Shown here: piece by piece, positions 1 to 9,730 of the stretch
Position numbering within the stretch: position 1 is the stretch's first letter
Layout: every line of letters starts with the position of its first letter
Assembly (NCBI RefSeq): GCF_002208135.1
Contig: NZ_CP021646.1
Span: forward strand, 2,730,001 to 2,794,000
DNA: 64,000 nucleotides
Origin: Pseudoalteromonas piscicida
GTDB lineage: Bacteria > Pseudomonadota > Gammaproteobacteria > Enterobacterales > Alteromonadaceae
Reading direction: 5' to 3'
Made by a program: the position numbers and the translations under genes
The notes under the pieces: generated by a model
Seen by the model: only the letters and a program-made list of their open reading frames with translations
Told to the model about the DNA's origin: nothing
The model's database searches: none

Positions 1-309
1 ACAAGGAATTCAATGAAATCACCTATACTGAAGAACATAGAGGCGCACAACCTGTGCTATTTGGCAGAACACTGTTATCTAAAATAGCCGTTGTCATTTT
101 GAATCTAAATACCCTGAGGCAACTCTTCACTTCGTTTAGGCAGCTGGTCCTTGCAATTACTGTATTTATCAAATTTAAACCAGACACCCACCTCAAATGT
201 GTTTAGACACCCACCTCAAATGTGGACGCTCCTAAAATGGCAGCTTCAACTCGAAGGGGGATACTATCTCGGCTTCTTTAAAAACTTCTTCCCCTCTCTT
301 GCTTATTTA
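1..309. other. Left edge, no confident gene
   Basis: No complete gene is visible. A frame open from base 3 to about 203 (+) could be the tail of a truncated protein, with a hydrophobic stretch in its second half, but I recognise no family. The stretch also carries the tandem direct repeat described separately, which may mark the edge of a mobile or repeated sequence. Confidence 0.3.
182..224. repeat. 20-bp tandem direct repeat
   Basis: AGACACCCACCTCAAATGTG occurs at 182-201 and again at 205-224, a 23-bp period. Perfect repeats of this length in non-coding DNA suggest a repeated element boundary or a regulatory array. No transposase is seen beside it, so the role is unknown. Confidence 0.7.
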
Positions 310-1449
310 TCACAATCTATCAAATTGATTAGCGGCGTTTGATAAGGGCTTTACCTTTTGCGTTATCTCCTCTTCAAGGTTATTAGACAATCGTGTACTC
401 AGCGCAGCTGGTTTCGCGAAATAATAACCTTGCAGATAATCTGCCCCTATATCTCGGAGCACTTGTGCTTCTGCACGACTTTCCACCCCTTCCGCAATTA
501 CTTCGATACCATTTTCATGTGCGAGCTGGATTAAATGAGAGACAATATTACGCTTGTGTTGATTGGTGTCGATGTGTCTTACCAGCTCCATATCTACCTT
601 TATATAATCTGGTCTCAGCTGCGCCAACATATTTAAGCTCGACCACCCAGAGCCAATGTCATCTAGTGCAACACCAAAGCCACAGCTACGATAAAACGCC
701 AAAATTCCCTTCAAATGATTCATATCCCGAGCTTGGTGTGTCTCGGTCACCTCAAATACGATGTCCTGAGGTTGAAACCCCAGTTCACTAATCGCAGAGG
801 CGGTCGAACGCAAACAATATGACGGATCATAGATGCTAGAAGGGTTGAAGTTTATGAATATCTTGGAATTCAAATTCGCTTTAGCAGCATGCTCTACAGC
901 AGACTTTCGTGCAATTAAATCAAGGGAAAAGAGTAAACCGCTTTGCTCGGCTAAATTAAAAACGAGGCTTGGCGGTACCATATTATTTTCATCATCGAAC
1001 AGCCTAAATAGCGCTTCATTAGCAAACACATCAAGGTTTCCCGGCTCCGAATAAGCTCGTACAATGGGTTGAAACCAGCTTTGGTACGTCTCGTTTTCTA
1101 CCGCAGTTTTAATCCACCGCGCTTGATGGCGGCGCGCGAAGGTTTCTACACTGGCGACTCGGCTAATCGCATTGATATCTGGGTGGCCTTCTTGTGCCAT
1201 GGTCGTCACTTTGGACTGGCCGAACTCTGGCCCTGCTAAACAACCACCGATATTATTTAAAAACGTAGAAAGTCCATTTTTATTCACCTGAACAGTAATG
1301 CATTTATCTGCTACTAACTCTGGGGCTAGCGCCATTTCAGTGCACATTTGCATCAAATTTTGCTCAGCATTACTGGTCGGCAGGAAAAACCAAAAGTACG
1401 TTGTTTCAAAAAAATATGACTCAATTGCTTCACAATCTGCACACCACAT
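310..1449 (-). CDS. EAL-domain cyclic-di-GMP phosphodiesterase
   Basis: Predicted cytoplasmic enzyme that hydrolyses c-di-GMP to pGpG. The C-terminal two thirds form an EAL domain with the expected signatures in order: EALFR (about residue 145), an INFNPSSI strand, FEVTE, DDIGSGWSSL, IKVDMEL, VIAEGVES and QGYYFAKP. The acidic metal and substrate residues are kept, so activity is likely. The N-terminal ~110 residues match nothing I recognise and begin with a CxxC pair. I prefer the ATG at 1449 because GGAG lies 6 nt upstream; the ATG at 1461 would add four residues. No transmembrane or GGDEF domain is seen. The UbiB-like gene is divergent. Confidence 0.88.
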   Translation of the reverse strand: MWCADCEAIESYFFETTYFWFFLPTSNAEQNLMQMCTEMALAPELVADKCITVQVNKNGLSTFLNNIGGCLAGPEFGQSKVTTMAQEGHPDINAISRVASVETFARRHQARWIKTAVENETYQSWFQPIVRAYSEPGNLDVFANEALFRLFDDENNMVPPSLVFNLAEQSGLLFSLDLIARKSAVEHAAKANLNSKIFINFNPSSIYDPSYCLRSTASAISELGFQPQDIVFEVTETHQARDMNHLKGILAFYRSCGFGVALDDIGSGWSSLNMLAQLRPDYIKVDMELVRHIDTNQHKRNIVSHLIQLAHENGIEVIAEGVESRAEAQVLRDIGADYLQGYYFAKPAALSTRLSNNLEEEITQKVKPLSNAANQFDRL

Positions 1450-1583
1450 AGCATTCTCCATAGGTTTTAGTCAGCCTTTTGTACGTGCGTTACCTCAAAA
1501 CCGCTCACTTAGAGGTGAACCTAACAGTAGCGTATACCGTATTATTCGTTAGCGAAATAAAACAGTCACACCAAGGTTTAAGT

Positions 1584-2891
1584 TTGAAGAGCAGCTCACG
1601 TAAAGTTCCATCATCTCGGTTTAGCCGCCTAGTTCACTTAGGTGGGCTGGCAGGTCAAGTTGCCTCAAATATGCTACTTGAAGGGGCAAGGCAGACACTG
1701 CAAGGACAACCCGTCAACCGCACTGATTTACTACTACAAAGCAAAAATATTCACGCAGTTGCAGAAAAACTGAGCCATTTGCGTGGCGCAGCAATGAAGT
1801 TAGGTCAATTGCTTTCAATGGATGCAGGCGACCTATTACCACCTGAACTTGCGATGCTGCTTACACACCTGCGTGCAGATGCAATGCCGATGCCATACAA
1901 GCAGCTCATTGGCGCACTAGAACAAGAGTTGGGGCAAGACTGGCTCGACAAGTTTAGCCATATTGAGCTAAAAAGTTTTGCACAAGCGTCCATTGGGCAG
2001 GTGCATAAAGCCAATGCCGAAGATGGTCAACCACTTGCCATAAAAATACAATACCCTGGGGTGGCAAAAAGTATTCAAAGCGATGTAGACAACGTAGTAA
2101 GTCTTATCAAAATGACTGGTCTACTTCCTAAAAACATCAACATCGTCCCTTTAGTAGCCGAAGCTAAATTCCAATTGCTCGCAGAGACTAACTATCAACA
2201 AGAAGCGAACTATTTGCAGCAGTTTGCCTGCGGACTTGCAAAAGATACACGCTTTAAAATTCCTAAGGTATACCAAAGCCTAAGTAGCAAGCATCTGCTG
2301 ACTATGGAATACGTCTCTGGCGAGCCACTAGCCGAGGCTGTTGCTTTACCACAGCCAGCTCGCAATAAAATTATGGCAACACTGATCGAGCTTTTCTTTA
2401 TTGAAATGTTCGAACTTAAATTGATACAAACCGATCCTAACTTTGCCAACTATCTATTTAATAAAGATCCCCTTCAAATCGTGTTACTAGACTTTGGCGC
2501 AACACGTGTAGTCAGCGACACTATTAGCAGTGGTTATAAAAGCTTGCTTGGGGCTGCCATGGAGCAAGACCATGCCGCCGTTAAACAGGCTGCATGCGAC
2601 ATCGGCTATTTCGACACAAATATTGCACCTGAGTACTGTGATGCGGTTATTGAGCTGTTTTTACTTGCAACGACCCCGCTTCGCTACAACGGCCCATTTG
2701 ATTTCGCTAACAGCAAACTGAGTAAAGAGCTCAGTGAAAAAGGGCTAGCGTTGAATGGCCGCTCTAACGAGTGGCATACACCACCTGTAGATGCGTTGTT
2801 TATTCACCGCAAACTGGCAGGGTTATATTTAATCGCAGCAAAATTACAAGCAAAGGTAGACTTAACAGCACTGCAAACATATTTAAAATAG
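1584..2891 (+). CDS. ABC1/UbiB-family atypical kinase
   Basis: Member of the ABC1/ADCK/UbiB family, probably about 435 residues; family members support ubiquinone or lipid metabolism through an atypical ATPase/kinase fold. Visible motifs are KLGQ at about K72, ASIGQVH in place of the usual nucleotide loop, a lysine in AIKIQYPG (about K154), ETNYQQEA, TDPNFANY replacing the common ADPHPGN while keeping the Asp and Asn, and DFG at about D303. I chose the TTG at 1584 because AAGG lies 7 nt upstream; the frame is open back to 1479 but the extra residues do not look like the family. It lacks the C-terminal membrane anchor of true UbiB, so it is a soluble relative. Divergent from the EAL gene. Confidence 0.8.
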   Translation: MKSSSRKVPSSRFSRLVHLGGLAGQVASNMLLEGARQTLQGQPVNRTDLLLQSKNIHAVAEKLSHLRGAAMKLGQLLSMDAGDLLPPELAMLLTHLRADAMPMPYKQLIGALEQELGQDWLDKFSHIELKSFAQASIGQVHKANAEDGQPLAIKIQYPGVAKSIQSDVDNVVSLIKMTGLLPKNINIVPLVAEAKFQLLAETNYQQEANYLQQFACGLAKDTRFKIPKVYQSLSSKHLLTMEYVSGEPLAEAVALPQPARNKIMATLIELFFIEMFELKLIQTDPNFANYLFNKDPLQIVLLDFGATRVVSDTISSGYKSLLGAAMEQDHAAVKQAACDIGYFDTNIAPEYCDAVIELFLLATTPLRYNGPFDFANSKLSKELSEKGLALNGRSNEWHTPPVDALFIHRKLAGLYLIAAKLQAKVDLTALQTYLK

Positions 2892-2920
2892 CGGCCTGCC
2901 AGTAAGCAGGCCTTGGGTCA

Positions 2921-3448
2921 TTACCACATACTTTTTAGCACGCCATCTTTTCTTATAAAGTGATGGTAAAGCGCCGCGCCAATATGAACTGCAAGTACTG
3001 TTACCAATAGCAATACAGCTAAGCCATGTCCTTCGCGCAACACAGCAAAGTATTCGATGCGTGGTACCATCGCTGCTGGAATGATGAAGAAGTCGAACAT
3101 CACAATTTGTCGCGCCGCATAATACTGCATCAACAGACCGCTAGTCGGTATGACTAGCATCAATAAGTAGAGCAGCCAGTGACTGAGCTTGGCCAGTTTG
3201 ACTTGGATTGCGGGCATCCCTGATGGTAAGTTTGGAGTCGATGACTTTATTCTTATAACACAGCGCAATAAAAGTAGCATTAGTGCCAACACACCAAATG
3301 ACTTATGCAGTCCAAGCAGTGTCAGCTGCCAAGGCTCTAGAGAATACACCATCGTAAGACCAGCAAAAATCATAGCAAAGACAAGTAATGCCATAGACCA
3401 GTGAAGCACTCTCATCGCGAGATTAAATCGTATCTTCTGCTTAGTCAT
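2921..3448 (-). CDS. Cytochrome b561 family protein
   Basis: Small integral membrane b-type cytochrome (175 residues, about four transmembrane helices) expected to carry electrons between the quinone pool and a periplasmic partner. Candidate heme-ligand histidines are in LHWSMALL (helix 1), LGLHKSFG (helix 2) and near the C-terminus in REGHGLAV and VHIGAALYHH. The ATG follows directly on the stop of the upstream catalase-like gene (TGA-ATG, no gap), so the two are almost certainly co-translated. The pairing suggests the cytochrome supplies electrons to the periplasmic heme peroxidase-like protein. The partnership is inference; the family call is strong. Confidence 0.87.
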   Translation of the reverse strand: MTKQKIRFNLAMRVLHWSMALLVFAMIFAGLTMVYSLEPWQLTLLGLHKSFGVLALMLLLLRCVIRIKSSTPNLPSGMPAIQVKLAKLSHWLLYLLMLVIPTSGLLMQYYAARQIVMFDFFIIPAAMVPRIEYFAVLREGHGLAVLLLVTVLAVHIGAALYHHFIRKDGVLKSMW

Positions 3449-4450
3449 TCACTTTTTCCTCAAATGCCCCATCAATTGCTCCTTAGCTCTACGGCGATAA
3501 GACTCAGCATACGCAGCAGAGCGCGCTCTTAGAATTGGATCTTCGGTCGCAATTACACCGGAGGGTAGTATCAAGGGATCGAAATTGAGTGCATGGCAGT
3601 TACCCTCTAATTGCGGTTGCCAATGAGTGATGGAGATCTCTCCTGCATCTAACTTGGCGCGATTACTGGGCCAGAGTTTGGCTGGATTATTTTCATCATC
3701 TTCTTGCTTGGCAAATATAAACTGCCAAGTGAAGCGCACAGTTCCCTTCTCTAATCGAGTTGCAAACTCTTGTTGTAGCGCGTTTTTGCCAGTGTAAGGG
3801 TTTTTACTTTCTTCATTTATTGGCAGCATTTTCCAGCGAATAGCCTGACGCTGCGATTTTTCATCCACCAAATAAAACGCATTAATACTATGATAAGTCT
3901 CAAGGGCAAAACTCGGGCTTGGCGTGTAACTCGCTTTCCATGCTAAATAATCCGCACTCTCAGGGTGCTCAGCAAAAAAGTCTTTTATTGCCTCTTTGCC
4001 CTGCTTCAGAGCGACTATCTGCTGATAAAAATCATGGGGATTCGTTACCGCCATCACAGGAGGCGTATTCATCGCAATATTCCAACGCTCAGCACCTTTC
4101 ACGAAGCTCAGCGCAAAACTCCTTACCGGTGCTGCTAGCTCTCTAGCGTGCGGATTATTTCCGGCAATGGCCAATCGGCCGATAAATGGATGCGTGCCCG
4201 CTTTAAAAACTGCTGCGCTAGAGTACTGAGATAATCTCCCATTCGACTTAAATTCTCCTGACACGCAAATCCCTTTTGCATGTGCCCTGCGAAACCCAGG
4301 GAAGTGAGCTCGCCCTTGTTGCAAGTCAACAAATTGCTGTGCGGTGACTTGCTCAGCTTGTACTTGTGTTAGCGGTGAAAGTAACAACACAACGCTAAGG
4401 CTCGCAAAATAAAAACCCTTTTCTACCAAAGATACTGATGCGTATTTCAC
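3449..4450 (-). CDS. Catalase-family peroxidase, periplasmic
   Basis: Small catalase-fold heme protein (333 residues) of the SrpA-like type, which typically acts as an organic or hydrogen peroxidase rather than a full-length catalase. A signal peptide is evident (hydrophobic core about residues 12-32 ending VQAEQ). The catalase start region is present: FPGFRRAHAKGICVSGEF holds the distal histidine and arginine, followed by a GRLAIAGNNPHA segment and FALSFV. The start is GTG at 4450 with AGGAG 8 nt upstream. It lies immediately before the cytochrome b561 gene with no intergenic base, so the pair looks like a periplasmic peroxide-handling unit fed from the membrane. Confidence 0.85.
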   Translation of the reverse strand: MKYASVSLVEKGFYFASLSVVLLLSPLTQVQAEQVTAQQFVDLQQGRAHFPGFRRAHAKGICVSGEFKSNGRLSQYSSAAVFKAGTHPFIGRLAIAGNNPHARELAAPVRSFALSFVKGAERWNIAMNTPPVMAVTNPHDFYQQIVALKQGKEAIKDFFAEHPESADYLAWKASYTPSPSFALETYHSINAFYLVDEKSQRQAIRWKMLPINEESKNPYTGKNALQQEFATRLEKGTVRFTWQFIFAKQEDDENNPAKLWPSNRAKLDAGEISITHWQPQLEGNCHALNFDPLILPSGVIATEDPILRARSAAYAESYRRRAKEQLMGHLRKK

Positions 4451-4717
4451 AAAACGGCTCCTAAGTTACACCAATTTGCTGAATATGTGACCTTTAAATG
4501 GGGCAAACTGGTCGCGAATAATCAGTACCATCAATAGACCCGTGCTGTGAACGTTTCCTTTCATTTATTTTGATTGTAAACCTGATATTTAAATTATACT
4601 TTTAACGCTATGATAGTGTTATCTACCCTGCCTATATTTATTTAACAACACGGCAAAATTGCTTAAGCGGAGTAAATACTGTACTCTTGCCCGCCGCCCA
4701 ATACAGAGTACAAAATC

Positions 4718-6139
4718 ATGAGCTTTAGCCACCTAGGTTTAGCCCCAGAAATAAATCAAGCCGTTGTCGAACAAGGTTACGACAAACCGACCCCCATTCA
4801 AGAGCAAGCCATTCCTGCTATTTTAGAAGGCAGAGACGTGATGGCTGCGGCGCAAACGGGTACAGGTAAAACTGCGGGCTTTACATTACCTTTGTTGCAA
4901 AAGCTAATTGCAGGTACTAAGCCACGTGCGAATAACGTACGCGCGCTAATTCTAACGCCTACCAGAGAACTTGCTGATCAAGTATGGCAAAGCGTTACGC
5001 TGTACAGTAAGCATCTTCCTATCAGCTCTGAAGTAGTTTACGGCGGTGTGAAGATCAACCCGCAAATGATGAGGCTGCGTAAAGGCGTTGATGTTTTAGT
5101 GGCAACACCTGGCCGATTACTCGATCTTTACCAGCAAAATGCGGTGAAGTTTGACGACCTTGAAGTGCTGGTATTGGATGAAGCCGACCGTATGTTAGAC
5201 ATGGGCTTCATCCATGATATCAAGCGCATCATTAAAGCATTACCAAGCCGCAGACAAAATTTAATGTTTTCTGCGACTTTCTCTGAAGAAATTAGAGCCT
5301 TGGCGAAAGGGTTAATCCATGACCCGGTAGAAGTTTCTGTTGCACCTGCAAACAGCACAGCTAAAAGCGTGACTCAATGGGTGTATCCAGTAGACAAAAG
5401 TAAACGTACAGGTTTACTAAAACATTTAGTCCAAACGCATGATTGGCAACAAGTGTTGGTATTTACCCGCACAAAACACGGTGCCAACCGCTTGGTTAAA
5501 GATCTGGAAAAAGACAAGATCAACGCCGCTGCAATCCATGGTAATAAAAGCCAAAGTGCTCGCATGAAAGCCCTTGCAGGTTTTAAAAACGGTGAAGTAC
5601 GTGTACTTGTTGCCACTGATATTGTGGCAAGAGGCTTAGATATTCAAGAGCTGCCTCATGTCGTGAACTTTGATCTGCCAAATGTTTACGAAGATTATGT
5701 TCACCGCATTGGTAGAACAGGCCGCGCTGGTGCGACGGGAGAAGCTATCTCATTTGTTACGCAAGAGACCGCGAGCGACTTATTTGGCATTGAACGATTA
5801 ATTCAACAGCTGGTGCCGCGTAAAGTGGAACCAGGATTCGAACCGCAACTTGCCGTACCAGAATCAAAGTTGGATACGCGCCCAATCAAGCCGAAAAAGC
5901 CAAAGAAACCGAAAAAGTCAAAGGTGGACGAAGCCGAGCAAACACCTTCCGCTCAGCCGAAAAACAAACCTAAGCAAAATTCAGGCCCTCGCAACAATAA
6001 ACCGAGTGGTAACGGCAAACCTGCTAGTAACAACAATGGTAACCGCAGACGTCGCCCATCATCGTCTGCAAACAAGCCAAAGAGCCAACACTCTGGAGAC
6101 AAGCGTACCCCACGTCAGAAGCCTACTGCTGGCAATTAA
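4718..6139 (+). CDS. rhlE: DEAD-box RNA helicase RhlE
   Basis: ATP-dependent RNA helicase of the RhlE type, acting on structured RNA in ribosome assembly and RNA decay. All motifs are present in order: Q motif [12 protein letters not shown], motif [31 protein letters not shown] at D154 in [16 protein letters not shown], a second RecA lobe with [14 protein letters not shown], and [10 protein letters not shown]. After the core (about residue 375) comes a low-complexity basic tail rich in Lys, Pro, Asn and Arg, typical of RhlE RNA-binding tails. The 267-bp upstream gap is AT-rich and could hold a long leader. A clear terminator follows. Orthology to rhlE rather than another DEAD protein is judged from the tail and motif II context. 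Confidence 0.9.
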   Translation: MSFSHLGLAPEINQAVVEQGYDKPTPIQEQAIPAILEGRDVMAAAQTGTGKTAGFTLPLLQKLIAGTKPRANNVRALILTPTRELADQVWQSVTLYSKHLPISSEVVYGGVKINPQMMRLRKGVDVLVATPGRLLDLYQQNAVKFDDLEVLVLDEADRMLDMGFIHDIKRIIKALPSRRQNLMFSATFSEEIRALAKGLIHDPVEVSVAPANSTAKSVTQWVYPVDKSKRTGLLKHLVQTHDWQQVLVFTRTKHGANRLVKDLEKDKINAAAIHGNKSQSARMKALAGFKNGEVRVLVATDIVARGLDIQELPHVVNFDLPNVYEDYVHRIGRTGRAGATGEAISFVTQETASDLFGIERLIQQLVPRKVEPGFEPQLAVPESKLDTRPIKPKKPKKPKKSKVDEAEQTPSAQPKNKPKQNSGPRNNKPSGNGKPASNNNGNRRRRPSSSANKPKSQHSGDKRTPRQKPTAGN

Positions 6140-6185
6140 AGCTGTAAGCAGGTGTAATAGCATTTGCAACACCTTCTCCTAAGCT

Positions 6186-6216
6186 AAAAAGGCTGTTAAT
6201 CCTAACAGCCTTTTTT
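6186..6216 (+). terminator. Rho-independent terminator after rhlE
   Basis: AAAAAGGCTGTTA, a short loop and TAACAGCC followed by six T form a strong hairpin with T-tract. It ends rhlE transcription; the next gene has its own AAAGGAG site at 6221-6227. Confidence 0.9.
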
Positions 6217-6234
6217 CGTCAAAGGAGCTAGACA

Positions 6235-7044
6235 ATGAATATCTTGAAATTGATACTGTTCACATTGTTTGGTAGTACATTTTTAGCGCATGCTGGTACG
6301 CAATATGTGACCCAAGCTGCGAGCAATATCACAGAAACTTCCGCTCAATTAAACGGTTATTCCGCTTCTACTATCGGTTTAAGTGGAGAAACGTTTGATT
6401 ATGGCCTAACTACTAACTACGGCTACAGCGTACTCGCGACACCCGCTGGCGTTAATGGCCCGGTTAGCGCACAAATAACGAACCTAGATTGTGGCACCGA
6501 ATACCATTTTCGTTTTCGAGGAGATCCAAAGCCACCTCGCACCACAATTCAGGGGGAAGACTTAACCTTCACCACTGCCCCATGTAGTCCTACGATTTTT
6601 ACTAACGTTTCGTTTGAAACGGGCGGACAATATTACTTCGTTGCAGAAAACAATGGCGGTAATACTGTAAACGCCAATCGCATCGCGATTGGCCCTTGGG
6701 AGCGGTTTAATCTTATCGATGTCAACGGTGGTAACCTGTTTGATGGCGACACCATCCACATTCAAACAGCCACTGGCTATTACTTTGTTGCAGAGCAAGG
6801 TGGCGGCGCTGAGCTAAATGCCGATCGAACAGTGGCTTCTATTTGGGAAACCTTTACGATTGAGCTACCGAATAACCCCGGCGCCTTAATCCAAAATGGC
6901 GATAAAGTGGCACTTAGGTCAATCAATGGTCACTATATCCAAGCCGCAGGTAATGGTGGTGCAGGAGCCAATGTGCATCCTACCGTCATAGGCTGTAATG
7001 CCACTTATCCCTGTTCATGGGAAATGTTTAAGATTATTTTTTAA
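6235..7044 (+). CDS. Secreted fascin-like beta-trefoil protein
   Basis: Predicted exported protein of 269 residues. A signal peptide is clear (residues 1-20, cleavage after FLAHA). Residues about 25-115 resemble a fibronectin-III-like module as found in extracellular proteins (SAQLNGY, FDYGLTTNYGYS, TEYHFRF). Residues about 120-269 hold three repeats of a fascin-like trefoil: YYFVAENNGG...IGPWERF, YYFVAEQGGG...SIWETF and YIQAAGNGGA...CSWEMF. Fascin-like trefoils bind carbohydrate or protein surfaces in other bacteria, so a binding role is likely, but no catalytic motif is visible. AAAGGAG lies 7 nt before the ATG. It stands alone between two hairpins. Confidence 0.72.
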   Translation: MNILKLILFTLFGSTFLAHAGTQYVTQAASNITETSAQLNGYSASTIGLSGETFDYGLTTNYGYSVLATPAGVNGPVSAQITNLDCGTEYHFRFRGDPKPPRTTIQGEDLTFTTAPCSPTIFTNVSFETGGQYYFVAENNGGNTVNANRIAIGPWERFNLIDVNGGNLFDGDTIHIQTATGYYFVAEQGGGAELNADRTVASIWETFTIELPNNPGALIQNGDKVALRSINGHYIQAAGNGGAGANVHPTVIGCNATYPCSWEMFKIIF

Positions 7045-7051
7045 CGCACAT

Positions 7052-7079
7052 GGCCGTGGTAAAAAATTTTATCACGGCC
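7052..7079. terminator. Hairpin after fascin-like gene
   Basis: GGCCGTGGTAAAA and TTTTATCACGGCC form a long near-perfect stem just past the stop codon. There is no T-run beyond the stem, so it is a possible terminator or mRNA-end stabiliser. Confidence 0.5.
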
Positions 7080-7143
7080 CTACACACGCTATCCATTCGA
7101 CCCATGTTATAATTGCTGTTTTAGAACTACAGAGACAGCGACT

Positions 7144-8532
7144 TTGACTCAGCCACTTTTTTCAAGTACCTCACTTTCCAGCGCGTTACTCGATAACCTC
7201 GCGTCATTGGGATATCACACCATGACCGACATTCAAGCGCAAACCTTACCGCTTATCTTGGCGGGTAAAGATGTCATTGGCCAAGGTAAAACGGGCTCAG
7301 GTAAAACCGCCGCTTTCTCTTTAGGACTATTACATAATTTAAATGTGAAACGCTTTCGTGTGCAAGCGCTTGTGGTTTGTCCAACTCGAGAGCTTGCCGA
7401 TCAGGTTGCAGTTGAAATTCGCAAGCTTGCCCGTGCAGTCCATAACATCAAAGTGTTAGCGCTGTGTGGTGGTGCACCAATGGGTCCGCAAATTGGCTCT
7501 CTTGAACACGGCGCGCACATCATTGTGGGCACGCCAGGACGCATCGAAGAGCACCTGCGCAAAGGCCGTTTGTCGCTAGATGAAGTAAATACTTTTGTAC
7601 TGGATGAAGCGGATCGCATGTTGGAGATGGGTTTTGAAGAGTCGCTGCAGTGCATCATCGATCACTGTCCTACAGCACGCCAAAACCTGTTATTTAGTGC
7701 AACTTACCCGCCAAAAATAGAGCAGCTCGCGCAGCACATCATGAAAGACGCAGCCAAAGTCACGGTCGAAGCAACCCATGATGATAGCTCGATTGAACAG
7801 TACTTTTATGAAATAGACAATAACGACGCAAGATTACCAGCAGTACAAAAGCTGTTAATGCAATTTCAACCAAACTCAGCGGTTATCTTCTGTAATACCA
7901 AAGCGGAGTGCCAGAGCGTATGCGACAACCTATATAGCCTAGGTTTTGATGCGGCTGCACTTCATGGTGACTTAGAACAAAAAGACCGTGACCGCACACT
8001 GGTTCGTTTTGCAAATAAGAGCGTGACCATTTTATTGGCAACGGATGTCGCTGCTCGAGGTATCGACGTCGATCACGTAGATATGGTGATCAACTACCAT
8101 ATCGCTCATGACCCAGAAGTGCATGTTCACCGCGTTGGCAGAACCGGACGTGCAGGCAATAAAGGCGTGGCATGCTCTTTAATGAGTTATAAAGAGTCGC
8201 ATAAAGTAAATGCCCTCGAAGACTATTTAGGCAAGACAATAGAGCCCAATACCCTGCCAAGCGACCAAGTGTTAAATAACAAAATTAACCGAGCGCCTAT
8301 GGTAACCATTCAAATCGACGGCGGTAAGAAAGCGAAATTAAGACCGGGTGATATCTTGGGCGCACTGACTTCAAATAAAGCGTTAAAAGGTGACCAAATC
8401 GGCAAAATAAAAGTCACTGCGATGTCATCCTACGTTGCGGTTGAGCGCAGTATTGCCAACGTGGCGCTTAAAACAATCTCAGAAGGGAAAATGAAAGGCC
8501 GTAACTTTAGAGCTCGCAAAGTGACAAAGTAA
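7144..8532 (+). CDS. dbpA: ATP-dependent RNA helicase DbpA
   Basis: DEAD-box helicase that uses its C-terminal domain to recognise hairpin 92 of 23S rRNA during large-subunit assembly. Core motifs are complete: [45 protein letters not shown] at D154, SAT, VIFCNTK, ATDVAARGIDV and HRVGRTGRAG. The C-terminal DbpA RNA-binding domain is recognisable from IDGGKKAKLRPGDILGALT and ends in a basic GRNFRARKV segment. The start appears to be the TTG at 7144: the first ~35 residues before the Q motif match the length of E. coli DbpA and no in-frame ATG occurs before residue 27. The upstream ribosome site is weak. A hairpin with T-tract follows. Confidence 0.92.
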   Translation: MTQPLFSSTSLSSALLDNLASLGYHTMTDIQAQTLPLILAGKDVIGQGKTGSGKTAAFSLGLLHNLNVKRFRVQALVVCPTRELADQVAVEIRKLARAVHNIKVLALCGGAPMGPQIGSLEHGAHIIVGTPGRIEEHLRKGRLSLDEVNTFVLDEADRMLEMGFEESLQCIIDHCPTARQNLLFSATYPPKIEQLAQHIMKDAAKVTVEATHDDSSIEQYFYEIDNNDARLPAVQKLLMQFQPNSAVIFCNTKAECQSVCDNLYSLGFDAAALHGDLEQKDRDRTLVRFANKSVTILLATDVAARGIDVDHVDMVINYHIAHDPEVHVHRVGRTGRAGNKGVACSLMSYKESHKVNALEDYLGKTIEPNTLPSDQVLNNKINRAPMVTIQIDGGKKAKLRPGDILGALTSNKALKGDQIGKIKVTAMSSYVAVERSIANVALKTISEGKMKGRNFRARKVTK

Positions 8533-8553
8533 AAGGTAATTTCCCCTCTCTAC

Positions 8554-8587
8554 GGTGGTCAACTTTTCCCTGGCCACCATAATTTTT
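8554..8587 (+). terminator. Terminator after dbpA
   Basis: GGTGGTCA (8554-8561) pairs with TGGCCACC (8571-8578), one wobble allowed, and is followed by ATAATTTTT. Position just past the dbpA stop supports a rho-independent terminator. Confidence 0.65.
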
Positions 8588-8701
8588 AGATTAGTTAAGC
8601 AATTGCTCGCCTATTTATAACTTATTTTACACCGAAGGGGTTTAAATCTACACCATGACCCCAAGGTCTTAATTAAGCAAACACTTTAAAGGAGTTTATC
8701 T

Positions 8702-9331
8702 ATGAAGACCTTAATCATTGGTGCCAGTGGTCAAATTGGAAAAATGACGACAAAGAAAATGCTGGAACAAGGCCATGACATAGTGGCGTTGGTGCGTAAT
8801 AAAGACAAGCTAGCAGATATTGAGTCTGAGCAGTTAAGTATCATTGAACAAGACCTTGAAAACGATTTTAGTTCAGCCTTTGACAACGTCGAGCAGGTAA
8901 TATTTAGTGCAGGTTCTGGTGGAGCGACAGGTGCTGATAAAACCCTACTGATCGATTTATGGGCCGCGATTAAAGCCGTTAAATATGCAGAGAAAGCAAA
9001 CATTAGACATTTTATTATGGTCAGCTCTATTGGTGCAGACGATCCTGATAACATTGAAAGTGAAATCAAACCGTACTTGGTCGCTAAACATATGGCCGAT
9101 CAACACTTACAGCAAAGTATTGTAAACTACACCATCGTTCGACCAGGTACGTTACAAAACGAGCCCGCTACTGGAGGATTTTCCACTACACGCCCTGAAA
9201 ATAGAAAAGATGCCGTGATAAGTCGAGAAAATGTCGCAGATGCGCTAGTTTACCTTGCCGCTCAGCATCCTCAGAATCTAACGTTCGAGCTATTTAACGG
9301 CAAGCAGTCAGTCGAACAAACGCTGTGCTAA
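8702..9331 (+). CDS. NAD(P)-binding atypical SDR family protein
   Basis: Small (209 residues) single-domain Rossmann protein of the NAD(P)H-binding/NmrA-like SDR group. The nucleotide loop is GASGQIG (G7-G13), followed by a basic VALVRNKDKL strand end typical of NADP preference, FSAGSGG after strand 4, and VSSIGADDP ahead of the active-site region. The classical YxxxK is replaced by YLVAKHMAD, near the usual position. The substrate cannot be told; related proteins include biliverdin reductase-like and stress-linked epimerase-like proteins. AAGGAG lies just upstream of the ATG. It is a single-gene unit with no obvious partner. Confidence 0.82.
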   Translation: MKTLIIGASGQIGKMTTKKMLEQGHDIVALVRNKDKLADIESEQLSIIEQDLENDFSSAFDNVEQVIFSAGSGGATGADKTLLIDLWAAIKAVKYAEKANIRHFIMVSSIGADDPDNIESEIKPYLVAKHMADQHLQQSIVNYTIVRPGTLQNEPATGGFSTTRPENRKDAVISRENVADALVYLAAQHPQNLTFELFNGKQSVEQTLC

Positions 9332-9730
9332 TGGAGTAACTATGTTCTCGGGGTTTAACACCTCGAGGCAACCTTAGGTGCCTTAAGTTGGCTAAGTGTT
9401 GAGAGTATTTATCGCTATGCTGAAATAAAAAGCTTGCTTTGCTAATTACAATTCTATATCCTTGTTCTCTTGCTTTAACCTCCTCTCAAAATAAAGCAGA
9501 CCTCAAGTAATGCCTCCTTGCCTTGATCCAGTAAGTCCGCATAAAAAATACAAGTAGAGCTTAATATAGTCAGGCGAAAATCAAGCCAATCAAGAAGATT
9601 GGTCTAAGCTGTCATGCCCATATCGGGTCGTTGTGAGGACAGTGTATCCTGTTCGCTAAACTGTAATGAAGCTCATCTACTATCAAAAGCATCAGCTAAT
9701 TTGCTGAGCATTATAAAAGTGAGTTTTATT
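9332..9730. other. Intergenic stretch, no gene seen
   Basis: About 400 bp without a convincing reading frame. The frame leading into the next small gene is open from 9614 but has no ribosome site and a composition unlike the rest, so I treat it as leader. It could hold a promoter or small RNA, but nothing is decisive. Confidence 0.3.

Noticed and set aside
9614..9730. Upstream extension of the small 56-residue gene
   Set aside because: The added residues have no ribosome site and look like random translation; the ATG at 9731 gives a compact product.
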